From the NCBI GenBank assembly GCA_039619475.1, contig CM077115.1:477164400-477228399 (forward strand): 64,000 nucleotides of DNA. The letters run 5' to 3'. The notes under the pieces are model-generated. The model did no database searches and was not told where the DNA came from. It saw only the letters and a list, made by a program, of their open reading frames with translations. Position numbers and translations under genes: made by a program. This document shows, in pieces, positions 10,416-22,170 of this stretch. Source of the DNA: Icerya purchasi. Lineage: Eukaryota; Arthropoda; Insecta; Hemiptera; Monophlebidae. Every line of letters begins with the position of its first letter. The first letter of the stretch is position 1.

Positions 10416-11530
10416 ACACACACACATATATGTATATATATATATTTTTTTTTTTTTTCGTAACTCCTTCCGAAATTTTGGTTTAGATACGGCCCCGTTT
10501 ACAACCGTTGAGAGACTCCTATTCTACTTGTGAACCTGCATCCCACTGAACTCTCTAACTGAAATAATTTCACATCGGCTTACACGCAAAGTCGCCGAAT
10601 ACTTCTTAAAAGTTTGTGGTCGTGTTTCATTTCATCTAAAGTGCGCTCGTTCAAAAATTCATACCAACACAAAGAGACAGTAGGCTAGAGAGAAACCAAA
10701 GTTTCCCATGGAATTTTTAAGATGATTTTTGTTTTATCAGATTTAATTTAATTTCTTTTTTGTTCTCGTTACTATCGTTGGTCACGTTTTAGATTTTATT
10801 ATCGACTTTTAAGTTGTTTACCAGTTTTTTTCTTCTTCGCGCGAATTCGCGTAATAATGTCACGTCGCTTCTTTTTCAATTTGTTCAAATTGCTGTAAAA
10901 ATTCAGCAGTAAGGTCGCTATTTCGTACTAATGTACATACTACTTTTTTTACTCACGTTATATATTCCGATTATGGGCCAGAGAGGTGTACTCGATTATC
11001 GATATTGTTAAATATTCGAAAAAATCGACGATACGGAAAGTAAACGCGCTTCGACAGGTTCTTCTTGTTTTAAAAAAATGTTACTGATTTTTACCACTAT
11101 GCGTTGATTTGCTTTTTTGCATTTTTATAATTTTATTTTTTAGTCCAGTAAGAGGCAATATGAAAACGGTTTGCGTAGCACCGGTCACGCTATTGACGCC
11201 ATAATACGAGATTTTTTCTGCCAGTGTCTGTGTACCTTGTTTATCATCATCAGTTCCTTCCCTCTGGTTCTTCCTTTCTCTGTATATATTTCTAAGTAGA
11301 ATGCAAGTTTATTTTTGATAACGTTAAAATCAAATCTGCGTAATGGGCCGGAGTAGTTCTAAGCAGATCCCGTAATTCAAACGGAAATGACGGGTGAGAA
11401 AATCATGATGTATGTTTATAATTCACGAGGGAAATATAGTTTCTCGTGAGCGAAAGAGTTCGTATTTCTTTTTCTTTCCGCAGTGTTAACGGAATGAAGA
11501 GATCAAATGCAGGAGATGACGGGGAAGTCG
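10416..11530. other. Unassigned spacer
   Basis: It starts with an (AC)/(TA) microsatellite and T-run at 10418-10458. The rest shows no coding, RNA or repeat feature that I can support. Confidence 0.5.
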
Positions 11531-12130
11531 ACTCTCCTCTATATCGGTTGAAAAATACGGGTTTTAAGGATGAACGCTGAAAGGAGAAAAACGCTACAGT
11601 CGCAAGAAAAGTGTAGGAATGTGGAAAAGAACCAGTGAAAACGAAAGCGAGTAATCAGGAAACCGGAACAAGCGATGGCAGGGAAAGCTTTTGACGATGT
11701 TGTGCAAAAATAGGCGAAAGAGTCTCTCGCGTGCTTCTGGGAGAAACATGGGGCAAAGTAGGAATCTTCAGGAATGCGATTGTAGAGAAAAATATTTAAA
11801 TAGTCACGTAATGTTAGCGGCAAATCAGCACACACTAACGAAATTGACACAAGTGGGCTGTAGAGAAGTGAGGAAAGAAAATTAAGGAGCACAAAATAAC
11901 AGGAGTGGATCATCGCTCGGCCGAAGGTAAGAGAAGAAGAAAAAGTTGGACTTTCAAACATCCACACATACCATACATTTATATAAATATTTACACATGT
12001 ATGTGTGTACATTATATATACATGCATATATATATTTATATATATTATCATAGATACACATACGGCGGATATATGTATGTATGTGCATTGGCGAACAAGA
12101 AGTTTAAAACACTATATTAGTTAATTTTCA
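11531..12130. other. Purine-rich block with a microsatellite
   Basis: The plus strand is purine-rich from 11531 to about 11950, giving a 170-codon open frame on the minus strand (11539-12051) rich in F, S and L. That composition resembles the LINE relics of this window, but I could not find a LINE motif. A TATA/CATA-rich microsatellite fills 11980-12080. It is not annotated as a gene. Confidence 0.3.
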
Positions 12131-13079
12131 TGCTCATCTTCAATATGCGCTACAATGCAAATAGGCATATATGAAGGCATGCAACAAGTCACAATTTTAT
12201 TCCGTTGTTGAATGTTAGCGACGTAATGCTTAGCGCCGCGCGTGCTTATGGGGTTCTAATAATGAGATATTTCGTTTAACTTTACCATATTTTAACTAAA
12301 TTTTTTATTTTACTTATATCTTCTCTCCGTTTTTAACCCGAGATATAGATTGTATTCTAGTATATTTACTAATTTAAGAATCCACAAATACAAAAGAAGT
12401 GTAGCCACATTTTGCCGTAATTGCTTTTTTTCTTTTCCCAGTATATAATAAATTGTAATCTCTTTGAGGATTAAAAAGTTATTTTTGGAACGTGCAAGTA
12501 CTTAAAAAATAGTCAATTTCAAACACGACTGATTAAAGATTAACGAAAAATACCTGCAAGATTAAAAAACATATACAACTGCAAAACGGCGAAACTAGTC
12601 ATTTTTAGTCATTTTTTAATTTTTAATAATGTTCATTGTCACGGGTTTTAATCTTACAGCTTTTTCCGTCAATCTTACATCACTTTGTCTCGAGTGCTTC
12701 TTGATTGAATATTTAGGTAACTTCTTACGCAGTATTTGCGTGTAAATGAATGTAAAATTTCCGTTTTTAAGATAATTTTAAATTCGTAAAGGGAATTCTT
12801 CGCATGTGTCTAATAATTAAGTACGCTCCGTCGCGAATGTTAACGTAAATTTTCTGTAAGAGCGTTGGAAACTGAATGAGTAAAAGTTGACGTTAGGCGT
12901 CCATCATGCATTCAACAAAGAGACCTGCTACCGGACGAATAGAGTGAATTTCGAAAAGAATATCGAGCGGAAAGTTGAAAAGCGAAAGCGTGTAAGCGCA
13001 GATACGTAGAAATGTAAAAAACAGACGAAAAAGGCGGATGAATTGCCCCATTAGCCGAAGGACTGCTGAAATCCGCCTT
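12131..13079. other. Unassigned spacer
   Basis: No feature was recognised. The end of the stretch (12890-13079) is less AT-rich, with overlapping short open frames on both strands that look like chance. Confidence 0.4.
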
Positions 13080-14223
13080 GCAACCACCTGTCACATATGT
13101 TTTCTTCTTCGTTGTAAATCGTGCTGTATATTAAATCAACCGATTACATTTTGCACTCACAAAAAGCTCCCATGCGTTGCCTTCAATTTTTCATCCTTCC
13201 TCCATCCGATTAATTATTCCCCTGTTCTTCCTAAACTTACTTCATATACCGCGTCGTTGGGTCGGAACTTTTACAGAATTTTAACTCTCGCTTCACTAGC
13301 CGCTTCATACTGGGGTGAACTCCAAACGGCCGAATGGAGCTTTTGCTCTTCTTTAGACTCAGAGTCCTTTAAACTTTCCTCCTTTGCCGAGTTCCGGGAT
13401 TGTCTTGCGACCAGCCCTCTTTTCCTTTTCAGATCTTCACCCGTTTCTCCCGCGATATTCTTATCTCGTCAGATTCTCAAACTGTGCTGCACGCTGTCGC
13501 ATTTCCTTTTCCTTCTCACTCTGTCGACTAGACGTAATTCTCATACGTTTCTTGATTCAAGATCTCTTCCTTTCGTATTTAATCCAAAGGGATTTTTTAT
13601 GGATTCTTGGCTATTCCGTGTAATCGAAGGAAATGAGTCAATTAGACTCACTAGCTGGGTTATATTCTACTTTTGGCAAATTTTTTTCCTGTATTCTCAT
13701 CCACCAATACTGCGTACTCTTCTGTCTGCAGCTCATTTTCCGAACTACGATTTAACTCTTACTTTCCTTATGCTCTAGACTATAGATTCCTTTTATTTGT
13801 ATATCTAACTTTTCTTTCCTCTCCATCCTTGATTTCTTGAATTTCCTTCTGTGCAGCACTCCGACCTCTTAGGGATATGCGGCTTGCGCTTTGAACACAG
13901 TCCACCCCCTTTATCGCTTTTCCGTTTCTCTTTCATGACGTCTCCGTATATTTTGCATCCTTCCGATAACAACCACTTTATATATGGCCCTGATTGCATA
14001 ATATTTGAATGCTCGTCGCTTTCAGTTGATTCTTTCTACTCTTCCCCTTTATCGAACAGTGTTTCCCTCTAGCTACACTGATTCCTTTATTCTTTCCCTT
14101 CGTTTCCCTTCTGTCATCCAAGCGCTTTATTTTTTGTTTTCGTCGGTTATCTTTTTTCTCAGTTCTTGGGCCAATGTCTATGTTGTCGTAAACAAAGAAA
14201 GATTACATTTTCCCATAGAATAA
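13080..14223 (+). mobile_element. Diverged LINE remnant
   Basis: This plus-strand pyrimidine-rich block holds the longest open frame of the window (13038-13778, 246 codons), but I see no domain in that frame. The better clue lies downstream. At about 13945-14035 a frame reads DCIIFECSSLSVDSFYSS, close to the CSSLSVEHF and CSSLSAKSS blocks of the LINE family A copies at 55.2 and 9.8 kb. The next frame (14005-14223) has a hydrophobic tail, FILSLRFPSVIQALYFLF, like the C-terminal ILSFPSPLIIPAICSFL block of those copies. I infer an old 3' half of a related LINE. The upstream part is assigned only by composition. Confidence 0.4.
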
Positions 14224-16270
14224 TGTTGCTTTCTAATAAATAATAGGCTCATTACAATACAAGATCATCTCGTTAGTCAATGACGAATAAAGTGTAGGAC
14301 GGCGGTAGGAGGATAAATATGTTGGCACATCTCATGACTGAATTTACGAATGGCGCTTGTCTTTTTAAAAAAGGTTCGAATTGATAAGTATACCCCACAC
14401 ATGCTTAATTCAAAATCTATATAATCGTTTGTTATTATCGGGAAAATCGGGTAGCCTCCGACTGAATTTAAGGCATAAAAAATTTGGACATACCTGCCAT
14501 TTTAGAAGGAATAGATATATGCATTTCTAAAGTTTACAGAAGGATTTTTAGCCTGAAGATACCGTTCTTAAATGTATAATTACGGAAGCGCACCGTGTGA
14601 ATAATTCGGCCCTTTCAAAATGATGACTGGTTTAGTTGGGCAAATTTTTTTTTTTTTTTAGATCACGACAGACAAGTTATAGAAAGATCGGTAAAATCTT
14701 CAGCTAAACGCGGAACATAAACACCATTTTTTCTTGGACATTGATAAACGTGTTTTTGCTAAAGAGATTCTTTATCTTTACATAAATATAATTCCAGATA
14801 AAACAAAAATTTCGTTTATGAATTTCCAAGTACAGATTTGAACGGGTATTAATATACACGGGCGAAACCCTAGTATTAATATAAAAACAATAATAATTAT
14901 AACAATTAACTTATATTACTGTTGTACTTTTTCGTCATTTTTTACGATAGATAATTTTATTAACGGCGAATAAATTAAATTCATTGAACAAGTTTGTAAC
15001 TAATTCTGTAGCGTGAGGTGATTAGATATTTTATTTCCACTTGCGTTTAATGTGCGATCGATAGTATCTTTAAAATTACCTTTATCTACGGTTTTCGGTA
15101 CATACAATTTCAAATCTATATAAATATCCTGTAGAGAAACCACACGATCGAGCATATAAATTGTACTCGTTAAAGAAACTTGCGCTATGTACATATATAT
15201 TCTTTTTTACTTAACCTATCACTATAATATTTGGGAAATATCGTTCCGCTTGTCCGTTATAATTATTGCTGTATAATTTGTACTTGTTACTATGGTATTC
15301 GTCATTTTCACCTCGAGTCGGAATAGTACAGTTAAGAATTTCATAATTCATCATTTTGCTGTTTCCTTCCTACGCACCTAATTTACATTCTTCCGTGTAT
15401 TATTTTAGCCTTGATTTATATAGACTTTTTTCTTTCCAAGCCATGTGCTTTGTCTATTTTTTTGAAAATTTTTCGAAAAATTTTCAAAAATCGGATTTCG
15501 TTATAATTTAAAACTTGCATATTTTCAGTTTTATAAGGTGTATATTGTATACCATTAAGCGCCGCATTTCGAAGCATCGGCAACTACCGTTTAGTGAACT
15601 ATGATTTTCGGCGACACGTTAAGATCAAGTTCAGAGATGCTATTCAGAATCTTCAAAAGAACATCGAAAAACCATAATTTGTTGAAAACCATCCGATTAC
15701 TTAGTAGAGGAACACATATTTACATTTACATTTGTTTCAGTCCTATTTCGCTAATCGAATATTTCCTCCATTTCAGATGATGATGGAACGACTTTAAAGT
15801 GTTGGCGTTTTTATGTGCGTAGGAAATAGCCAGTTTATGTATAAATGTGACGTCTGTGCGATGGTGACGATTAATGAGGATCGAGTTTCGTTCGGTTGCT
15901 CGTAGAAAAAGATAAATCAAATCTCCCACCAGCACTGTCAACGTTTCTCTGCTCCACACGAAATAAATTGATTCTTTTCTTCTTTTATAGCCGATAAACC
16001 GTTTATTGTTTATATCCCGTCGTTATAATAATACGGGTTTAGAAAAATATCACCAAATATATATTTCCCGTTTGTTTTTGGTTAGCAAGAATTTTTAACC
16101 CCTTCTCCCCTACTACGCTAGAGCGAGTATTTTACCGAATAATGATGAGGTAATATTTTTTTACGGTCAGTTTAATAAATCTGTAGTGAGATTAAGCTTA
16201 ACACGCAGCATTTCGTTAGCTACTTGCAAACTTTTTCAAATTAATTTTTTTAACCGAATCGCTCCCCCCC
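14224..16270. other. Non-coding stretch, possible repeat end
   Basis: No gene is supported. At 14855-14880 the sequence GGGCGAAACCCTAGTATTAAT resembles, in reverse, ACTAGTGTTCGCCC at 26740-26753, so both may be ends of one repeat family. A short inverted repeat (GAAAATTTTTCGAAAAATTTTC) lies at 15464-15485. The open frames at 15000-15194 and 15726-15959 on the minus strand have no recognised similarity. Confidence 0.35.
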
Positions 16271-16700
16271 CAGCCTGAAATAAAATTAGGTACCAGAGAA
16301 ATCTGGCAAAGTAAAGGCGTCCGAAAGAAAGAAACTGGCCCCAGCATTCCCTTTATAAGATCCATTAGGCTTAGTACAATATGAAAAGCTTAACTTCACA
16401 ATCCCTGACGCCTTGACGTAAGGATATGGGACTTACTTTATCGGGGGAGCCCATTTGCAACAAAACATGAATTAGACAGCGTACTTTCAGAATTTCTAAA
16501 ACTAAGTTTCGGCGCACAGCGATGCAATTGTATGCAGCTCAAGCTACTACCGAGCAATTCATATTAATATACATCTCAGATTCGTAACCAAGGACTTAAT
16601 TTCCTATCACATTGCCTAAACGCAATCAATAATGAAGTTTAACCCCCCCCCCCACCCCCACCCACGTAGAAAAAGCAAAGTGAAAATTATTTTGTACATT
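16271..16700 (+). repeat. Repeat sharing a segment with 34.2 kb
   Basis: About 110 bp around 16325-16440 is matched in reverse complement by 34235-34350. Shared words include TATGAAAAGCTTAACTTCAC and GGGACTTACTTTA. C-runs occur here at 16262-16271 and 16644-16656, and a G-run at the other locus. No coding potential was seen. The family is not identified. Confidence 0.45.
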
Positions 16701-16869
16701 TCATTCGGAAAGCTTTTGAGCATGCCCAGAAATCCCAAACTTGAATATATTTAAAACAAAATATAATTACTATAATTTTTTCCCTATCAATTTAACTCTC
16801 AAAGTCTTTTTTAAAAATGACTTCAAAGTTTTTGTGTATTATAATGCACATGGGACGTTTAAGGGTTAA

Positions 16870-17760
16870 CTGGTGAAGCGATTACCGTTTGGTATTCGTG
16901 CCCCCCCGAGGATGCTAACCACGAGATCTTTTCGAGGTCGCGAATTTTATTTAATTTATTATTATTATTATGATTATTTTTATTCTGATTATTGAGACGA
17001 AATGATCAATTGGAATTTTTATCTATATATTTATCAATACCTTACACAAATCGTTCGTTACCGGTCGACCGCTAAAAAGCAATTCTTAATTGTAACTATT
17101 ATATGACAACGAAAAACAACGATTATAACAAATAAATATAAAATGGGGTACGTATTACTGTTAGCGGCGGCGAATGCGATGGAATCTATTGCTGTTGCTA
17201 CGTCCAGGACCTAGGCCTTGAAGAATGATACTTTAACGACTATGGATTAAACCCCGCGCCTTAAAAACAAACTTTTTATACTCGACAATAACTTCGGAAA
17301 AACGTTGCCCCCTATACTGATAAGAACCATTGCCGATGCAAGATCAAAACAAACTTCTATTGATGATAGGCACTGCTTCAGAATGAGAAATTTCTCGACC
17401 GAAGGTAAAACACGACTCCTAACTAAAGCGGGGTAATTACTTGAACTAAGGGTAAAACGCTACTACATAACTCCACTCAAAATCTTCTTTAGATTTCTGG
17501 TCATTTCCGTTTTCCTTTTCCTCCGTGACGGCTAGCCTTTGTCGAATCAGGTATACGCTTCTTCTTGCGGTGATTGATGCTTGGCTAACTCCGACCGACA
17601 ACAGGATCCCACACACACACACACACACGCCTATTTACCCTTGTACCCTCTTTTCCAAATTTGTATTTATTTTTCTTTATTATTTTATTATTTTTTATTT
17701 CATTATGTTATTATTTTACATCCGTAATGAACACATTACATTGGAAAAAATGGAGATGAT
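16870..17760 (+). repeat. Dispersed repeat family H, copy B
   Basis: This is the longest uninterrupted copy. It begins with a GAGGATGCTAACCACGAGAT block, passes through ACCGGTCGACCGCTAAAAAG near 17060, a block ending AAGGTAAAACACGACTCC near 17403, and an (AC)n microsatellite at 17610-17628. It ends at a TAATGAACACATTACA palindrome near 17725-17740. The same ordered landmarks occur in copy C directly downstream and, reversed, in copies A and D. No open frame carries a recognisable domain. Confidence 0.6.
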
Positions 17761-17939
17761 AATTTTATAGTCACAATTAAAAACAACTTACGGACACAAC
17801 AGCTAGAGCAAAATATAATAACTCTGTGGTGTTAAAGTGAGAATATTCGAATAAGAATGAGGTTAATGAATATTAGTAGACTTTAATAAATGTTACAGAA
17901 CATGAAAGGTTTGAAAATATTGAAACGTTATGGTTTATT

Positions 17940-18600
17940 TGTTCGTGCCCACAGGGATGCCAACCACGAGGTTGTTTTATTCTCGTGGATTTTATTTATT
18001 TAAAGGTTTATTTTTAAGTTTTATCCGATTATGGTCATTATTAAATTATGCGATGGAATTTTAAACGATATATTTTATAATTCTGTACACCTATCTTTCT
18101 GTACCGGTCGACCGGTGAAAAACACAATATTAAATTACGGATATGACAACAAAATATTATAATATACAATTAAACAAAATTAAAATCAAAATTCTACGTA
18201 TCACTGTTGTCGGTGGTGATCCGTGGATTGGCGGCTCGTTGATTGGTTGGTGCGTAGATGTCGGAATAAATATTAATCGGGCTTTTAGGTTGGTGTTCCG
18301 TGATTCGTTAAATCTTATCGGACTTATAAATAAAATCTTTTTTCCGTCTTTTTAAATTTTGACCGCTGGAGCTGACCGAATCGGGTAGATACTTTTTTCC
18401 TTGATGGTCGGTGATTGGCTACCCCAACCGACAACAGTTTCGGGCATGCGCGCATTCGCACTCGCACCATTTATTCTAAATTATGCTTATTTTTATTTCG
18501 GTATTTATTTGTTTTTCTCTATGTTATTTTATTTTATTTTTCTTTCCCTTTTTTATGTGAAATTCATTTGAGCCATGTAATGAACACATTACAATATTAA
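17940..18600 (+). repeat. Dispersed repeat family H, copy C
   Basis: This copy lies in the same orientation about 180 bp after copy B. It starts GGATGCCAACCACGAGGT, contains CTGTACCGGTCGACCGGTGA near 18098, and ends with TGTAATGAACACATTACA at about 18577-18594. It lacks the central part of copy B (the segment matching 17200-17500). The end palindrome TGTAATG/CATTACA can form a short stem. Short open frames inside are not conserved between copies. Confidence 0.6.
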
Positions 18601-19740
18601 GTGCTACCGGATGCAGAACACGTTAGCCAAATCAAAAACCTGTAAAAATAGTGATCTTTTTAAAAAATTATGTTACGCAGATGATTTGATTAAGAATAGG
18701 GCGTATAAAGTAACAACGGAATGGTTATATAAAATGAGTGTATGACGCAAAGCAATTCTACGGCCCGATATTTTCTATGGTAGTTGTAAACATTAAATCA
18801 TCACATATATGTAACGCATTTAATCGGGAACGAAAACAATTAATGAAAAGTGTATAACCCACTTTCACATAGTACCACCAATAATAAACCTTGAAGCAAC
18901 GTACTTACGGAACTGTAGATGATATATATAAAGAACTGTACACAACTATATAAAGGAAGGATGTCCACAACATCGACAGCGGTGTCTAAGAGTCGACGCG
19001 ATGAGGACAGCGGTAGCCAGCGGTCAATTGGGAAAATTAGTGGAAGTAGCAGTCATTCGATAAAACTGAATGCGTTCATTGCAGTCCTAAAATATTAAGC
19101 GTAATTCATCTGTTTCATGTTCACTCAGACGAATAATAGGCGATCGTTGGTAATCAGTATTATAGAAAGTAAGCCATTTTGTCGGAAATGTTGGCGGAGA
19201 AATAGTGGAATTGAAATTATTATAGATCAATATGAAAAATGGTCAGATCCACGAACCACAGCAAAAAAAAATAAAAATTAAACAAATTGGACTTCATTTA
19301 AGATACACAATTCCACAAAATTAAAACATTTTCCATTTTTCTTTACTTTTTTTATCTTTTAATTACAGAAATTCTTTAGACTGGCTATAGTTAGTAAGCC
19401 TAGAAAGAAATTTAAAGAAATGGAAAAACGATCGAACTGCTACAATTTTTGCTCTCGAGATCGAGTATTAAGAGATAAAAAGAAACATTTTTACCTCACA
19501 CTCAAGATCATAAATGAAACATGGAATTTATTTTTATTTTCTAATGCGACGTGTATCTCCCTATTTTTTAACGAAAATTTTTGTTGCTATTTCGTTTACT
19601 AATGAATTTTTCGGTCACAAACGAAATTATATTTAGTTATTTACAACGAGAGAGAAAAGATTAGTAATTGTGCTAGTTGATGTTACAAGTAATATGGTGG
19701 CAGGGGGGAATTGATGTTCTCACAACTATCTCAATAGATA

Positions 19741-19777
<37 letters not shown>

Positions 19778-20085
19778 TTTAATATGGTTTCATCAACTAA
19801 GACCATGTGAAGAATGCGAATGAGAATTGGATTTAATATATAAACTTGATTCGTCGAATGAGGATACTTCAGATTTCAATACTCATAAAAAAGTGGGTTT
19901 CAACTAGTTTACTTTTAAACTTTTTAAGTAATCGATACAAAAAAATTACACATGATCAATAATACAGAAGCATTCCATAAAAAATATACCATAACGTTGC
20001 GCAAAAATTTTACATGATTTTTCATTTTACCTTCGTATAAAACTGACGTAGACATGGATATAGTTATATATTGCATGGACATCAT
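18601..20085. other. Unassigned spacer with (TA)n
   Basis: No gene is supported. A (TA)n microsatellite occupies about 19741-19778. The rest is AT-rich and unremarkable; the open frame at 19420-19602 shows no known domain. Confidence 0.45.
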
Positions 20086-20323
20086 CAAGGGGGGCAGGGG
20101 CAGCTCCCCCCCTGAAGCTTTGATAATCAACTGGCCATGATGAGTATTCATAGGCGCATAATCATGGACAATTTGGAATACTTTTATAATAAAGTAGTAG
20201 AACAATTTACCAGAAACTCACGAAAATTATGTTTTAATTAAGTTTTTATTCTGTTTAATAAAATATTAAGCCTTTACAACTTATAAATTTTATTTTTCCT
20301 AGACCTCATATCCTCTTTCTATC

Positions 20324-20358
<35 letters not shown>

Positions 20359-20385
20359 GGATCATTGGCTGGCGACGCCCTTTAT
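20086..20385 (-). mobile_element. Probable hAT-like element end with a 32-base C tract
   Basis: The minus strand from 20385 reads AGGGCGTCGCCAGCCAATGA followed by a G-run (complement of 20325-20356, 32 consecutive C). At 20088-20117 a GGGGGGCAGGGGCAGCTCCC segment occurs. GC-homopolymer ends next to a GGCG..GCCAG terminus are usual in insect hAT elements. I could not find the opposite terminus or a target duplication, so the extent and class are uncertain. Confidence 0.35.
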
Positions 20386-20929
20386 ATATTGAATAAACAC
20401 GTCTACTAGGAGCCACCATATTTCGTCAGCAACGTTACAACCTACTGGTGTTTGTTTTTATAATACATCACAAATATTTCCATTTTGCTAATTTTTTAGA
20501 CCTTTGATTATTAGGTTTCCATATGCATATAATGTATGGAATCCTAATAAGATGGTCCAGAAACAACAAAAATATCAAATAAAAATCAATAACCCACGAA
20601 CGGTTTCTTATATACTTCAAATTTGGAACATAAATTACAATTAAAATTCTCTTTAAAACGATCTACAATTTTAAACTAACCGATTACCCTGACCGGCAAA
20701 AAACACAAGAAACCCGTCAAGAATATATGACATGGAATTTAAAACGGCTTCAAAAATCACCCTTAAAAAATTCATAACTCATCACCTGATGATAACCCTT
20801 TGAAAGTTAAATTCAAAATATAAAATAAAACGCAGACGCTCTTTCATAAAATCAAAAAATTATTTAAATTCTTCCTTTTAGGCTAAAAACAACAAAAAAA
20901 ATTGGATGTTCACGTAAGTAATAGCCCGA
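20386..20929. other. Unassigned spacer
   Basis: AT-rich sequence without a recognised gene, RNA or repeat. Confidence 0.45.
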
Positions 20930-21440
20930 GTAAAAACGTTGGTTATTTCAAACATATGTATAAAGGACTGCTTTGTAGAAAAAAGTATAGCCAAGTTTAC
21001 AACTTTATATTCCGACCTTTGAGTCGCCGAAAGCTCGAAAATAATATCTTTTTTTCCGGGCATGTGATATATCGTTGGAAAGAAGATCGCTATTTGACGG
21101 AAATGATCCCATAAGTCATTTCCTTGACAAAACTTTTGAAGTTAACTCAAAAAAGCGCGAAAGATGACGTATTTCCCTTTCTTGACGACTCGAGTATCAT
21201 AGTTAAAAATTGTGAAAAGGTTAAAAACATGTACATCGCCGTACTTTTTTTCTAGTTTGGAGCATCCCCGGGTTTCCAACGTCAAAATTAGGCCCCGGGG
21301 GTGCGGAAAACTCGAAATTTTTGAAAAAGAAATTTTTTCTCCGGCATGTGATATATATTGATTGAATGATCGCTATTTATCGGTAACGATATTTCATTTT
21401 CTTAACGAAATTTTCGAGATAACGATAATTTCAAAAAATC
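20930..21440 (+). repeat. Two tandem units of repeat family T, locus 1
   Basis: Two related units lie about 260 bp apart (about 21005-21130 and 21260-21400). Each has the order TTCCAACGTCAAAATTAG-like, then CGAAAGCTCGAAA-like, then TCCGGCATGTGATATAT, then GAAAGATCGCTATTT-like. The same units occur as a pair at 58770-59165. The open frame at 20902-21114 is part of the unit and has no domain. Confidence 0.55.
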
Positions 21441-22170
21441 GCAAAAAATTACGTGCCTCTTCCACTTTGCAGCGGGAAAAATCAAATTCCTTTTTTTTTT
21501 TTTGAATTTAATAAATGCTGTGATCATGACTTCGAAACGTATTGAGTAAATAAATATAAATTAATTGTTTTATATTGGTGTCATTTACTTATTATGTGTT
21601 GAATTATAGTTATCGTTAACTTAACATATAGAATTCTCAGCGCATGAAACATATGCTTGACTGAACTCGTTTTTATTGTTTATTCGATAATTTTTAATTA
21701 TACATTTATAAATAAACAATCGATAAGTAGTTATTATTCTTCGAATGGCAGTTTAAAAAAGTATTTTTATAAAAATTTCGCTCCACCTAATGCATCAGTT
21801 TTTGGTAATTTGGCGGTGTCTGCTAACTTAATTACTAATGAATTATTACTTTGATTCGGTTTGTACGTTAGTGAAACACATATTTTTAATTACAACTTTC
21901 ATTTCATTTAAGTGTATAATTGAGTTCCATATTTTCCCCTAATTTGTTTTATATTACGTTTCATCACTGAGCAACAGTCACAAAAATGCTCATTCGTGTG
22001 ACCTCATTAATCAATGTTGGCGGCAACCGGTTGCTTTTAATGTAATATTGGAGACAAACAGTGTTCGCGGCGAAACATACAATAAAATCTGAAAACATAT
22101 ATATATATATGTTTTTTTTTTTTTTTTTTTTGCTAATTTATAACTAGCCAGTTGAGAAGAGGCTATCTAA
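21441..22170. other. Unassigned spacer
   Basis: AT-rich sequence with T-runs at 21490-21503 and 22112-22131. No supported feature. Confidence 0.45.

Noticed and set aside
11905..12120. Open frame rich in Y, I and H
   Set aside because: It is a translated TATA/CATA microsatellite.
13038..13778. Longest open frame of the window (246 codons)
   Set aside because: No recognisable domain. The frame is open mainly because the strand is pyrimidine-rich, and downstream blocks point to a LINE remnant in another frame.
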